Assembly: GCF_001506075.1 (NCBI RefSeq)
Contig: NZ_KQ947476.1
Coordinates: 479,581 to 543,580 of the forward strand
Source: Vibrio sp. MEBiC08052
Lineage (GTDB): Bacteria; Pseudomonadota; Gammaproteobacteria; Enterobacterales; Vibrionaceae
Length of the DNA: 64,000 nt
Direction of reading: 5' to 3'
The number at the start of each line of letters is the position of its first letter. Position 1 is the stretch's first letter. Both the position numbers and the translations under genes were made by a program. A model generated the notes under the pieces. That model was not told where the DNA came from, ran no database searches, and saw only the letters and a list, made by a program, of their open reading frames with translations. Shown here one piece after another: positions 51,799-61,019 of the stretch.

Positions 51799-53175
51799 CT
51801 ACAGGAAAAATGGGCTGGGTTGGAACAGCGCTTCCACATCGGAAACATATTTCTTGTTGACCAAGAACATCACCACATGGTCATCCTGCTCGATGATTGT
51901 CCGGTCATGGGCGATGAGTACTTCTTCACCCCGTACGATGGCACCAATGGTGGTGCCGGGTGGCAGTTTGATATCCCCGACCGCTTTGCCGACAACTTTT
52001 GAGGTGGTTTCATCGCCGTGAGCTATCGCTTCAATGGCCTCTGCTGCACCACGACGCAAGGAAGAAACGTTAACGATATCAGCCCGGCGGACGTGAGTGA
52101 GTAATGCGGAAATGGTTGCCTGTTGCGGGGATATTGCGACATCAATTACGCCGCCTTGAACCAGATCAACGTAAGCGCCCCTTTGAATCAGAACCATCAC
52201 TTTTTTGGCGCCCAAACGCTTCGCCAGCATAGCTGACATAATGTTGGTTTCATCTTCATTGGTCAGAGCAATGAACACATCCACTTGATCGATGTTTTCT
52301 TCGGTCAACAGCTCCTGATCCGCGGCATCACCACAAAATACAATGGTATTTTCCAACTGTTCCGACAGATATTCAGCTCGCTGATAGTTGCGTTCAATCA
52401 GCTTGACACTGTAGCTATGCTCCAGACGTCTGGCGAGACTTGCCCCGATGTTGCCTCCGCCGACGATCATGATTCTGCGATAGGGTCTCTCCAGACGCTG
52501 TAGTTCACTCATGACGGAACGGATATGATTACTGGCAGCCACAAAGAAAACTTCATCATCAGCTTCAATAACGGTCGTTCCCTGAGGACGAATCGGTCTG
52601 CCTTGACGAAAAATTGCCGCGACACGGGTTTCGATGTGCGGCATATGTTCGCGCAGTGCTGAGAGTGCATTACCAACCAATGGGCCGCCATAATATGCTT
52701 TTACCGCGACCAGACTGACTTTTTGATTGGCGAAACTGACCACTTGTAACGCACCGGGGTAATGGACTAAGCGCTCGATATAACTGGTGACCAGTTCTTC
52801 GGGGGCAATTAAATGGTCTACCGGTACGGCCCCTGAATGAAAAAGAGTTTCTTTTTCGGCAAGGTATTCGGGAGAACGAATTCGGGCGATTCGGTTGGGC
52901 GTATTAAACAAGGTAAATGCCACCTGACAGGCGGTCATATTGGTTTCGTCGGTATTGGTAACCGCGACCAACATATCGGCATCCTGAGCGCCTGCTTCTT
53001 TGAGAACACTCGGATGGCTGGCATGTCCGTTGACAACACGAAGGTCGTATTTATCCTGAAGCTCTCTCAGGCGGTCACTACTTTTATCGACAATCGTAAT
53101 ATCGTTGTTTTCACCAACTAGGTTTTCCGCCAGTGTGCCACCTACCTGACCGGCTCCAAGAATGATGATTTTCAT
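51799..53175 (-). CDS. trkA: Trk system regulatory subunit TrkA
   Basis: TrkA is the NAD/ATP-binding cytosolic ring that gates TrkH. The 458-residue protein has two RCK halves. Each starts with a Rossmann loop, GAGQVGGTLAENL near residue 7 and GGGNIGASLARRLE near residue 239, and each ends in a TrkA_C domain. ATG 53175 (MKIIILGAGQVGG). It is followed by trkH and preceded by rsmB at 81 bp. Confidence 0.98.
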   Translation of the reverse strand: MKIIILGAGQVGGTLAENLVGENNDITIVDKSSDRLRELQDKYDLRVVNGHASHPSVLKEAGAQDADMLVAVTNTDETNMTACQVAFTLFNTPNRIARIRSPEYLAEKETLFHSGAVPVDHLIAPEELVTSYIERLVHYPGALQVVSFANQKVSLVAVKAYYGGPLVGNALSALREHMPHIETRVAAIFRQGRPIRPQGTTVIEADDEVFFVAASNHIRSVMSELQRLERPYRRIMIVGGGNIGASLARRLEHSYSVKLIERNYQRAEYLSEQLENTIVFCGDAADQELLTEENIDQVDVFIALTNEDETNIMSAMLAKRLGAKKVMVLIQRGAYVDLVQGGVIDVAISPQQATISALLTHVRRADIVNVSSLRRGAAEAIEAIAHGDETTSKVVGKAVGDIKLPPGTTIGAIVRGEEVLIAHDRTIIEQDDHVVMFLVNKKYVSDVEALFQPSPFFL

Positions 53176-53256
53176 AACATAATCTCTTGTTTACCACTGA
53201 AAAGACAGTGCGCTTAAAATCCGTGATGACTCAGATATATAATGTTTCAAGTCACA

Positions 53257-54546
53257 CTAGATGGCTTTCTGTAAGACTGCATAATAGAAACCATCCATAT
53301 CATTTTCTCCCGGCAGAATTTGTCGCCCCGGATTATTAATTTCTGAATTTATCAGTTGTGCATCTAATGTTCGAGATAAAAACGTCTTTATCTGCTGACT
53401 ATTTTCTTGAGGTAATACCGAACAAGTGGCGTAAACCATCGTTCCGCCAGGTTTTAGTTGCTCCCACATGGCATCCAGAATTTCGCTTTGCAGCGTGGCC
53501 AATGCAGTAATATCATCGGCACGACGGAGCCATTTGATATCCGGGTGTCTCCGGATGACGCCTGTTGCCGAACAAGGGGCATCGAGTAAAATACGATCAA
53601 ATTTTTCCCCATGCCACCAATCATCAGGGTGCCGGGCGTCCCCACAGATAATTTTTGCATCCAAATTGAGTCGTGCAAGGTTCTCATCCACCCGTTTTAA
53701 TCTTGATGGATCACAATCGACGGCAACAACTTGTGCATCGGGAATCCGTTCCAGAATATGCGCGGTTTTACCACCGGGCGCGGCACAACAGTCAAGAATT
53801 AATTCTTTGGCTTGCGGTGCTAAGTAATGGACCGATAATTGTGCCGCTGCATCCTGAACGGATACCCAGCCTTGTTCAAATCCCGGTAATAATTTTACGT
53901 CACAAGGCGCCGCCAATTTTATGGCGTCTTTTGCTTGTGGGTGTAGACTCACATCAATGTTTTGTTCTTCCAGCAACTTCACGTAACTTTCTGTGGTGTG
54001 GTGCTGATGGTTGATCCGCAGCCACATTGGTGCTTTGTGATTGTTGGCAGTGACAATCGCCTGCCACTGCTCCGGATAACTTTCCTGAAGTAATTTCAAT
54101 AACCATTTTGGATGGCAGTATTGAACCGCATCATGTTTGCTGTCTTGAATGCGTTGATCGATCGATGCGCTGTTGCGCTGATAATTTCTCAGAATGGCGT
54201 TGATTAAACCGCGTAGGCGTGTACCTTTTAAATCCTGAGTGGCACTGACCGTTTCTCCGACTGCAGCATGGTCAGGGATGCGCATGAATTGAATCTGATA
54301 TAACCCCACCAGAATTAAATGATGAAAAACCCGTTTTTTTCCGGTCAGCGGTTGACTGATCAGCTCATTTGCTGCTGCTTCTAAACGCGGCAGATAGCGG
54401 AGAACACCAAAACAGATTTCCTGAAGCAGCGCGTGATCTCTGGGTTTTATTTTTTTCTGAGCCTCTGGTAGTACGGAGGACAGTGACGCGCCTTGATCGA
54501 CAACTTGAAAAACAACTGAAGCGGCAGCAGCACGAACATTCATCAT
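53257..54546 (-). CDS. rsmB: 16S rRNA m5C967 methyltransferase
   Basis: RsmB (Sun/Fmu) methylates C967 of 16S rRNA. The 429-residue protein has an N-terminal NusB-like domain (about 1-140) and a SAM domain with DCCAAPGGKTAHILE. The two catalytic cysteines lie in LLDAPCSATGVIRRHPDIKW and VYATCSVLPQEN. ATG 54546. It follows fmt by 48 bp in the def-fmt-rsmB-trkA order. Confidence 0.97.
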   Translation of the reverse strand: MMNVRAAAASVVFQVVDQGASLSSVLPEAQKKIKPRDHALLQEICFGVLRYLPRLEAAANELISQPLTGKKRVFHHLILVGLYQIQFMRIPDHAAVGETVSATQDLKGTRLRGLINAILRNYQRNSASIDQRIQDSKHDAVQYCHPKWLLKLLQESYPEQWQAIVTANNHKAPMWLRINHQHHTTESYVKLLEEQNIDVSLHPQAKDAIKLAAPCDVKLLPGFEQGWVSVQDAAAQLSVHYLAPQAKELILDCCAAPGGKTAHILERIPDAQVVAVDCDPSRLKRVDENLARLNLDAKIICGDARHPDDWWHGEKFDRILLDAPCSATGVIRRHPDIKWLRRADDITALATLQSEILDAMWEQLKPGGTMVYATCSVLPQENSQQIKTFLSRTLDAQLINSEINNPGRQILPGENDMDGFYYAVLQKAI

Positions 54547-54594
54547 GAATCTGAACCTTAAGTAAAGTAGATAACCGATCGGTTACCAATATTA

Positions 54595-55560
54595 TTAATT
54601 GAGCTGAGTTCCTACTGCAAACCATTCGGCGCGGGCATTGAGAATATCCTGAACGGGCATTGCCTTCTTGCCGGGAACTTGCAGTTGTTCTAAAACCAGA
54701 ACATCTTTTCCTGTGGCAATATAAATGCCAGTTTTATCTGCCCGGATGATGGTTCCGGCTGGCTGGTCGGTTGACGTGTGTTCAACACGGCTTTGCCAGA
54801 CCTTAATTGAAGGGGATACCGCTGCTTTGGTATCGGTCACGGAAAAATAACTGACAGGCCAAGGATTGAATGCCCGAATACAGCGTTCAATAAAATCGGC
54901 AGGTTGTGACCAGTCGATGCGGGATTCTTCTTTACTCAGCTTCTGAGCGTAACTTGCGAGTTGGTCATCCTGAGAAACTGGTGTTACTTGACCATGACTA
55001 ATCGCGTCAAGTGTTTCAATGAGCGCTTGTGGCCCTAAACGAGCAAGTTTCTCGTACATCGAAGCACTGGTATCGGTTGATTCTATGGGGAGTTTTGCAA
55101 TAGACAACATGTCACCGGTATCTAATCCTGCATCCATCTGCATGATGGTCACACCCGTTTCTTCATCTCCCGCCCAGATAGAGCGCTGAATGGGAGCTGC
55201 ACCACGCCATTTGGGCAAAATCGAACCATGCACATTAATGCATCCTAATTGCGGGGCATCCAGAATGGTTTGAGGAAGCAAAAGCCCATAGGCCACGACC
55301 ACCATCAAATCAGCATTGAGCTCAGCCAGTTGTTGTTTGCTGTCTGGCGCTTTGAAATTTTCCGGCTGATAAACCGGAATTTGATGTTCTGTCGCCAAGG
55401 TTTTGACCGGGCTGGCGGTTAGTTTCTTGCCGCGCCCTGCGGGGCGGTCGGGTTGGGTGTAGACTGCGATGACTTCATGCTCTGAAGACAATAATGCCGC
55501 CAAATGACGGGCGGCAAAATCCGGAGTTCCGGCAAAAATAATTCTGAGTGACTGACTCAC
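54595..55560 (-). CDS. fmt: Methionyl-tRNA formyltransferase
   Basis: Fmt formylates initiator Met-tRNA. The 321-residue protein starts at GTG 55560 (MSQSLRIIFAGTPDFAARHL) with a GAGG site. The catalytic region is CINVHGSILPKWRGAAPIQR with Asn and His, plus the Asp in MQMDAGLDTGDML. It starts 11 bp after def, its functional partner. Confidence 0.98.
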   Translation of the reverse strand: MSQSLRIIFAGTPDFAARHLAALLSSEHEVIAVYTQPDRPAGRGKKLTASPVKTLATEHQIPVYQPENFKAPDSKQQLAELNADLMVVVAYGLLLPQTILDAPQLGCINVHGSILPKWRGAAPIQRSIWAGDEETGVTIMQMDAGLDTGDMLSIAKLPIESTDTSASMYEKLARLGPQALIETLDAISHGQVTPVSQDDQLASYAQKLSKEESRIDWSQPADFIERCIRAFNPWPVSYFSVTDTKAAVSPSIKVWQSRVEHTSTDQPAGTIIRADKTGIYIATGKDVLVLEQLQVPGKKAMPVQDILNARAEWFAVGTQLN

Positions 55561-55571
55561 CGTGACCTCAC

Positions 55572-56093
55572 TTATGCTTCATCTTTCTTTTTTTCGTTCG
55601 CGCGCTTGATTTTTTCCAGCTTCTCTCTAATCCGTTTACGTTTAAGCGGAGAGAGATAATCGACAAATAATTTGCCTTGGAGGTGATCCAACTCATGTTG
55701 CACACAGATTGCCAGAAGGTCATCTGCTTCAAAGGTAAATTCTTTTCCGTCTCTGTCTAATGCACGAACGGTCACTTCTGCCGCTCTTGGCACCAGTGCT
55801 CTTGCTCCCGGAACCGATAGACACCCTTCCTCGATGCCATCCTCCCCGCGTTTTTCGATAATTTCAGGATTAATCAAAACACGAGGTTGATCGCGGGTTT
55901 CAGAGACGTCTATCACCACGATACGCTGATGGAAATCAACCTGCGTCGCCGCCAGACCGATCCCATCTTCTTCGTACATGGTTTCGATCATGTCATCAAC
56001 GAATTTTTGGATTTCAGGTGTGACTTCTTGAACGGGTTTTGCGACCGTTCTTAAACGTTCATCAGGAAAAGTTAATACTTGTAATACAGACAT
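55572..56093 (-). CDS. def: Peptide deformylase
   Basis: Def removes the formyl group from new proteins and needs Fe2+ or another metal. ATG 56093 gives 173 residues (MSVLQVLTFPDERLRTVAKP). The three motifs are GIGLAATQ, EGCLSVPG (metal Cys) and QHELDHLQG (HExxH). It is divergent from dprA and first in the operon. Confidence 0.98.
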   Translation of the reverse strand: MSVLQVLTFPDERLRTVAKPVQEVTPEIQKFVDDMIETMYEEDGIGLAATQVDFHQRIVVIDVSETRDQPRVLINPEIIEKRGEDGIEEGCLSVPGARALVPRAAEVTVRALDRDGKEFTFEADDLLAICVQHELDHLQGKLFVDYLSPLKRKRIREKLEKIKRANEKKKDEA

Positions 56094-56269
56094 ATACACT
56101 CAAATTGTTGAAATGTGCCGAAACAATAAAAAGTCCAATGCTCCAATTCTAGACATTTTAAGACTTAATTGACAGCATTGTGAGTGATAAATCGAAGTGA
56201 TTATTAATTATCCGTCGATTGGACCATTGTTTCGCCAACTCACTACTTAGTATCAGGATATCTCCGGAG

Positions 56270-57418
56270 ATGTACCAATCAGCCTCGCATGTCACTGAAC
56301 AAGATCAACTATTGATCTGGATAAAACTCTGCCTGACGCCACGTCTGGGAATTCAATCGTTGTTAAAACTACTCGGTAAAGCATCGCTTGAGTCGTTGAG
56401 TCATTATTCTGAAAAAGAGTGGTTTGCTTTGGGATTCACGCCCGAGCAGGTTTCTTATCTGCTCTCCGGAGCCGCGAATCAAGTGGCGGAGGATTGCCTT
56501 AAATGGCAAGTGCGTGGCAATCATCGTCACATCGTGACTTATTTTTCACCGGATTATCCTGCCCTGTTGAAAGAAATTCCGTCTCCGCCCCCTCTATTGT
56601 TTGTGCAGGGAGAGATTACGTTGCTGTCTGTTCCACAGATTGCCATTGTGGGGAGCCGTCATGCCAGTATGCAAGGATTGCAAGATGCATGGCATTTTGC
56701 GAATGGGTTTGCTCAGCACCAAGTAGCAGTGACCAGTGGGCTGGCGTTAGGGATTGATGGTCAGGCTCATCAGGGAGCACTAGACGGTGGCGGCAAAACC
56801 ATTGCGGTGTTGGGGGCTGGCTTGGCGCGCATCTATCCGGCTCGGCATCGGGGGCTGGCTGAGCGAATACTTGAACAGCAATCCGGTGTGCTGGTGTCAG
56901 AATTTTGTCCCTCAACGCCCCCGAAGGCAACGAACTTTCCTCGCCGCAACCGGATTATCAGTGGGTTATCTTTGGGGGTGCTGGTGATTGAAGCCGCAGA
57001 AAAAAGTGGATCATTGATTACTGCAAGGTATGCTGCTGAGCAAAATCGGGATGTTTTTGTGATCCCGGGTGCTATTCATCAGCATGGTTATCGGGGAAGT
57101 AACGCATTAATTCGTGACGGCGCTTGCTTAGTTCAGAATATCGAACAGGTACTTTCTGAAGTTGGTACGTTATCTGCTTGGGTTAAGCAAGAAGAGAAAA
57201 TTCAGCAAAATGAGCTTTTTCCGCCATTAATTGACGACGAAGAATTGCCATTTGCTGAAGTGTTAGCTAACGTAGGGGTAAAAGCGACACCAGTTGATAT
57301 TCTTGCAACGCGTACCCATATACCAGTCCATGAAGTAATGAGACAGCTCCTGGAGTTGGAATTATCCGGGCACGTGATTGCAGTTGCTGGTGGCTATATT
57401 CGTAAGGGGAGGGGCTAG
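56270..57418 (+). CDS. dprA: DNA-processing protein DprA
   Basis: DprA (Smf) protects incoming single-stranded DNA and loads RecA during natural transformation. From ATG 56270 (MYQSASHVTEQDQLLIWIKL) it has 382 residues; a TTG frame from 56219 is possible and the start is not certain. The Rossmann-like core has IAIVGSRHAS, TSGLALGIDGQAHQGAL and PRRNRIISGLSLGVLVIEA. The C-terminal winged-helix domain is present (about 310-380). smg follows by two bases. Confidence 0.95.
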   Translation: MYQSASHVTEQDQLLIWIKLCLTPRLGIQSLLKLLGKASLESLSHYSEKEWFALGFTPEQVSYLLSGAANQVAEDCLKWQVRGNHRHIVTYFSPDYPALLKEIPSPPPLLFVQGEITLLSVPQIAIVGSRHASMQGLQDAWHFANGFAQHQVAVTSGLALGIDGQAHQGALDGGGKTIAVLGAGLARIYPARHRGLAERILEQQSGVLVSEFCPSTPPKATNFPRRNRIISGLSLGVLVIEAAEKSGSLITARYAAEQNRDVFVIPGAIHQHGYRGSNALIRDGACLVQNIEQVLSEVGTLSAWVKQEEKIQQNELFPPLIDDEELPFAEVLANVGVKATPVDILATRTHIPVHEVMRQLLELELSGHVIAVAGGYIRKGRG

Positions 57419-57420
57419 CT

Positions 57421-57897
57421 ATGATGATGGATATTCTTATGTATCTATTCGAAACTTACATCCATAGCGATGCTGAGTTACAAGTTGATCAAGATGAGTT
57501 AGAGGATGAGCTCCTGCGTGCAGGTTTTCATCAGAAAGAGATCTACAAAGCCCTTAACTGGTTAGAAGAATTGGCATCACTACAACAAAGTGATGTGCAT
57601 TCTCCATTATCGATCAGTGCTGCAACAGCAATGCGAGTCTATACCGAGAAGGAGACAGCCCGACTTGATGTTGAATGCCGCGGATTTCTGTTGTTCCTTG
57701 AACAGATTAAAGTGTTGACGCCCGAAACTCGAGAAATGGTCATTGACCGAGTGATGGGACTAGAAACCAATGAATTTGAACTGGATGATTTGAAATGGAT
57801 TATTCTGATGGTGCTATTCAATGTTCCGGGTAATGAGAGTGCCTATACGCTGATGGAAGAATGGTTGTATACCAAAGAGCAAGGCATTTTGCACTGA
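57421..57897 (+). CDS. smg: Smg family protein (DUF494)
   Basis: A conserved acidic protein of 158 residues and unknown function, always found near dprA. It begins MMMDILMYLFETYIHSDAEL; translation could start at any of three consecutive ATG codons. The family segments LEDELLRAGFHQKEIYKALNWLEEL and LDDLKWIILMVLFNVPG are clear. It lies between dprA and yrdD on the same strand. Confidence 0.95.
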   Translation: MMMDILMYLFETYIHSDAELQVDQDELEDELLRAGFHQKEIYKALNWLEELASLQQSDVHSPLSISAATAMRVYTEKETARLDVECRGFLLFLEQIKVLTPETREMVIDRVMGLETNEFELDDLKWIILMVLFNVPGNESAYTLMEEWLYTKEQGILH

Positions 57898-57907
57898 TAG
57901 AGATTCA

Positions 57908-58489
57908 ATGAGTCGTCATATAGATCAGCAATTATTTTCTGCACATGAACACGCTTTGGATGAAGTTGAGTCATGTCCCCAATGTGGTTGTGAGTTACAG
58001 TTGCGTCATGGTAAACACGGACCATTTTGGGGCTGCTCGGCTTATCCGGCGTGTGACTATATTCGCCCGCGCCATCAGCAAGATGGCCATATCGTTAAAG
58101 CTTTAGGTGTGCCCTGCCCTGAGTGTGGCCATGAGTTGGTATTAAGGCAGGGGCGTTATGGCATGTTTATCGGCTGTAGTCATTTCCCGCAATGTCATCA
58201 TATTGAATCATCCGATCCTCCCAAGACTGAGCAACCTCGAGAAGTATGTTGTCCGGAATGCAATACGGGCCAACTGGTTGAACGAAAGTCCCGCTTCGGT
58301 AAAACTTTTTGGGCTTGCGATCAGTATCCGAAGTGTAAGTTTGCTATCAACGCTCCCCCAGTAATTGGGCAATGCAGCGAATGTGGATTTCCACTGCTCA
58401 TTGAAAAAAAATCAGCTGCCGGAACTACGTTAATTTGTGCTGCCCGCCGATGCGGTCATGCGCAAGAGACTAAACCAGAGACGAAATAA
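57908..58489 (+). CDS. yrdD: Topoisomerase I-type zinc-finger protein YrdD
   Basis: A 193-residue protein made of four C4 zinc-finger units like those at the C-terminus of topoisomerase I: SCPQCG...WGCSAYPACDY, PCPECG...FIGCSHFPQC, CCPECN...WACDQYPKC and QCSECG...ICAARRCGH. It probably binds single-stranded DNA or RNA. ATG 57908 is ten bp after smg. Function in the cell is not known. Confidence 0.94.
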   Translation: MSRHIDQQLFSAHEHALDEVESCPQCGCELQLRHGKHGPFWGCSAYPACDYIRPRHQQDGHIVKALGVPCPECGHELVLRQGRYGMFIGCSHFPQCHHIESSDPPKTEQPREVCCPECNTGQLVERKSRFGKTFWACDQYPKCKFAINAPPVIGQCSECGFPLLIEKKSAAGTTLICAARRCGHAQETKPETK

Positions 58490-58493
58490 ATTA

Positions 58494-58515
58494 CCAAGGG
58501 CTTTGATACCCTTGG
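58494..58515 (+). terminator. Hairpin after yrdD
   Basis: CCAAGGG (58494-58500) and CCCTTGG (58509-58515) form a 7-bp stem just after the yrdD stop. No T-run follows, so its strength as a terminator is doubtful. Confidence 0.5.
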
Positions 58516-58607
58516 CTGATAAGGTGTGTCGTTCAATGACTCTGTTGTGAAAGTGGATTAAAGCGTCATAGGCTTTGAGTGACTGACGCTGAAAGCAACA
58601 TCAGAGA

Positions 58608-59738
58608 TTATCTGTGCTGGCTGGCGAATTGATGAACCGCCGGAAATGCGTCTGTCGAGAGTACATCCGCAAGCGAACAGATGATTCGCTCCAGCTCTGC
58701 ATAATAGTCTGCACTGACATTGATATGCCCCATCTTTCTGCCTGAACGTTTTTCTTTGCCATACCAGTGGATATGACATCCTTCCGTTGCCAGAATCTCA
58801 GAGGGCAGCGTATCTTCACCCAGAATATTCACCATGCATGTCGGACGGATCAGTTTTGTGCTGCCCAGAGGTAAACCACATACTGCACGTAAATGATTCT
58901 CAAACTGGCATGTATCTGCGCCTTGTTGAGTCCAATGGCCTGAGTTGTGTACCCGAGGCGCGATCTCGTTAACAAGTAACTGCCCTTGAACATCAAAAAA
59001 TTCCAGAGCGAGAACACCGACATAATTGAGTGTATTGGCAACGGCTTCAAACATCGTTTTGGCTTGTTGCTGTAGCATCCGCGCATCAATCGATGTTGAC
59101 AGACTGAGGACACCATTGGTGTGGATATTCTCTGACAGTGGGTAAACAACCCATTGTCCATCTTTGCCGCGAGCTCCGACCAGCGATACTTCTCGATCAA
59201 AGGGGACGAATTCTTCAGCAACAATTGCTTGGTTTTCACTGGCTTCAATGCATTGTTGCATTTCCGGCCAGATTTCATCGGCATCGGTTGTTGATTTTAG
59301 TCGCCACTGACCTTTTCCATCGTATCCGCCTAAAGCACTCTTCAGAACCATTGGAATACCGACATGACGGATAGCACTGTCAAAATCGTCTCTGGTTTTG
59401 ATGACGAAATATTTGGCATTTTTGACGCCGGCTTCATCAAGCAATGTTTTTTCGAGACGACGGTCACCACCGGTTTTGATGGCTTGCGCTCCGGGGAGTA
59501 ACTTTCCACTTTGTTCACATTGGTGGAGGATATCATGGGGAATGTGTTCAAATTCGGCAGTGATAACGTCCGCTTGCTGAATGGCATTCTCCAAACCATG
59601 TCCTTGCACTTCCTGAGTCAGTGGATGGATGATCTGACCGCTGACAACATCAAAGGCGCTAATGTGAATGTTCAAGGGCGCCCCGGCAAGTGACATCATC
59701 CGTGCTAGTTGACCTGCGCCTAAGACAAGTACGTGCAT
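58608..59738 (-). CDS. purK: 5-(carboxyamino)imidazole ribonucleotide synthase
   Basis: PurK uses ATP and bicarbonate to convert AIR to N5-CAIR in purine synthesis. The 376-residue ATP-grasp protein starts MHVLVLGAGQLARMMSLAGA and has LKSALGGYDGKGQWRLK and the ENIHTNGVLSLST and EIAPRVHNSGHWT motifs. It starts 5 bp after purE, so the pair is coupled. Confidence 0.97.
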   Translation of the reverse strand: MHVLVLGAGQLARMMSLAGAPLNIHISAFDVVSGQIIHPLTQEVQGHGLENAIQQADVITAEFEHIPHDILHQCEQSGKLLPGAQAIKTGGDRRLEKTLLDEAGVKNAKYFVIKTRDDFDSAIRHVGIPMVLKSALGGYDGKGQWRLKSTTDADEIWPEMQQCIEASENQAIVAEEFVPFDREVSLVGARGKDGQWVVYPLSENIHTNGVLSLSTSIDARMLQQQAKTMFEAVANTLNYVGVLALEFFDVQGQLLVNEIAPRVHNSGHWTQQGADTCQFENHLRAVCGLPLGSTKLIRPTCMVNILGEDTLPSEILATEGCHIHWYGKEKRSGRKMGHINVSADYYAELERIICSLADVLSTDAFPAVHQFASQHR

Positions 59739-59743
59739 ACTGG

Positions 59744-60229
59744 CTATTCCTCAGTTGGATCTGGATGGGCAAGAACGGTATCCGTTTGCGACTGGCGAAA
59801 AGCTTCAACTTTCTGCATGACCTGTTCATCGTGAACACCAATGATTTGAGCCGCCAGAATCCCTGCGTTGGCTGCACCGGCTTCACCAATCGCTAAAGTA
59901 CCAACCGCGATACCTTTCGGCATCTGAACGATAGAAAGGAGCGAATCCATCCCTTTTAATGCCTTGGATTGAACCGGAACGCCCAGCACCGGCAGACTGG
60001 TAAATGCCGCGGCCATCCCCGGCAAATGAGCTGCCCCGCCTGCTCCTGCGATGATCACTTTGAGACCTCGTGCTTTGGCCTGACTTGCATAGTCGGCCAG
60101 TAACTGAGGTGTACGGTGTGCTGAAACGACTTTAGTTTCATATGCTACACCGAATTGCTCTAACATTTCTGCGGCAAGCTTCATCGTTGGCCAATCGGAC
60201 TTCGAGCCCATTATAATTCCGACTTTCAT
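59744..60229 (-). CDS. purE: N5-carboxyaminoimidazole ribonucleotide mutase
   Basis: PurE moves the carboxylate of N5-CAIR to give CAIR, using the PurK product. ATG 60229 gives 161 residues (MKVGIIMGSKSDWPTMKLAA) with an AAGGAG site; the open frame to 60394 spans the promoter and is not coding. The active-site motifs GSKSDWP, SAHRTPQLL and GAGGAAHLPGM are intact. A consensus promoter with a PurR box lies upstream. Confidence 0.98.
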   Translation of the reverse strand: MKVGIIMGSKSDWPTMKLAAEMLEQFGVAYETKVVSAHRTPQLLADYASQAKARGLKVIIAGAGGAAHLPGMAAAFTSLPVLGVPVQSKALKGMDSLLSIVQMPKGIAVGTLAIGEAGAANAGILAAQIIGVHDEQVMQKVEAFRQSQTDTVLAHPDPTEE

Positions 60230-60299
60230 CTCAGACTCCTTCAGGTTTGTTGCAATGCTCAAGTTGTTCATGCTGTCAAAGTACGACAATTTTGCGCGC

Positions 60300-60328
60300 A
60301 TTATACGGGGAAATGAGCTGAAGGAAAA
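60300..60328 (-). promoter_or_regulatory. purEK promoter
   Basis: On the minus strand TTTTCC (60328-60323) and TATAAT (60305-60300) are 17 bp apart. The -35 box overlaps the PurR operator. Confidence 0.75.
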
Positions 60329-60337
60329 CGTTTGCGT
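60322..60337 (-). promoter_or_regulatory. PurR operator
   Basis: ACGCAAACGTTTTCCT (minus strand) is an essentially perfect PurR box and overlaps the purE -35 element, so purine excess should repress purEK. Confidence 0.9.
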
Positions 60338-60432
60338 CTGGAGAGTTCCCCCGATAATGTCTTTTCGGACAAAATTGATTTCATTTTCTGGCATGATCGT
60401 TTGTACACTAGTGGCATCATCATCCGAGCATA

Positions 60433-61002
60433 ATGAGAAGTATTGTGAATAATTTTGAGCAGGTGCTTGATGCGTTGCACCAAGGCAATGTGATTGCCTA
60501 TCCGACCGAAGGTGTCTTTGGCGTCGGGTGCGATCCTGATCGGGCTGATGCGATTCAAAAGTTACTGGAAATAAAAAACCGTCCGGTTGAAAAGGGGTTG
60601 ATTCTTATTGCATCCAGTTATGCACAATTACAGCCCTATATTGATGAACGCCAGCTTTCTGCACAACAACTGGCTCATGTTCAAGCAAGTTGGCCGGGTC
60701 CTATCACTTGGGTGATGCCGGCCAGTGATCGTGTTTCTGTTTGGCTCAGTGGTTTGTTTGATACGATTGCTGTTCGGGTCACGGATCATCCACAGGTTCG
60801 GCAACTGTGCGAGGCTTACGGCAAACCCATTACCTCAACCAGTGCAAATTTAACGGGTCAGCCACCTTGTATGACGACAGAAGCGGTGCAGCAACAACTT
60901 GGCCACTGTCTCCATGCTATTTTGGCTGGACAAACCGGTGGGCGGGATAAACCCAGTGAGATTCGAGATGCGCGCACGCAAGAAATATTAAGACAAGGGT
61001 AG
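60433..61002 (+). CDS. tsaC: Threonylcarbamoyl-AMP synthase TsaC
   Basis: TsaC (YrdC/RimN) makes threonylcarbamoyl-AMP for t6A at position 37 of ANN-decoding tRNAs. The 189-residue protein has the YrdC motifs VIAYPTEGVFGVGCDPD, KNRPVEKGLILIA, PGPITWVMP and TSTSANLTG. ATG 60433 is used here; a GTG four codons later (VNNFEQ) has a better ribosome site and may be the real start. hemF follows after 17 bp. Confidence 0.96.
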   Translation: MRSIVNNFEQVLDALHQGNVIAYPTEGVFGVGCDPDRADAIQKLLEIKNRPVEKGLILIASSYAQLQPYIDERQLSAQQLAHVQASWPGPITWVMPASDRVSVWLSGLFDTIAVRVTDHPQVRQLCEAYGKPITSTSANLTGQPPCMTTEAVQQQLGHCLHAILAGQTGGRDKPSEIRDARTQEILRQG

Positions 61003-61019
61003 AAACAAGGGAAATAGTG

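Noticed and set aside
60230..60394. Extended N-terminus of PurE
   Set aside because: The extension covers the purE promoter. The conserved start is MKVGIIMGSKSD.
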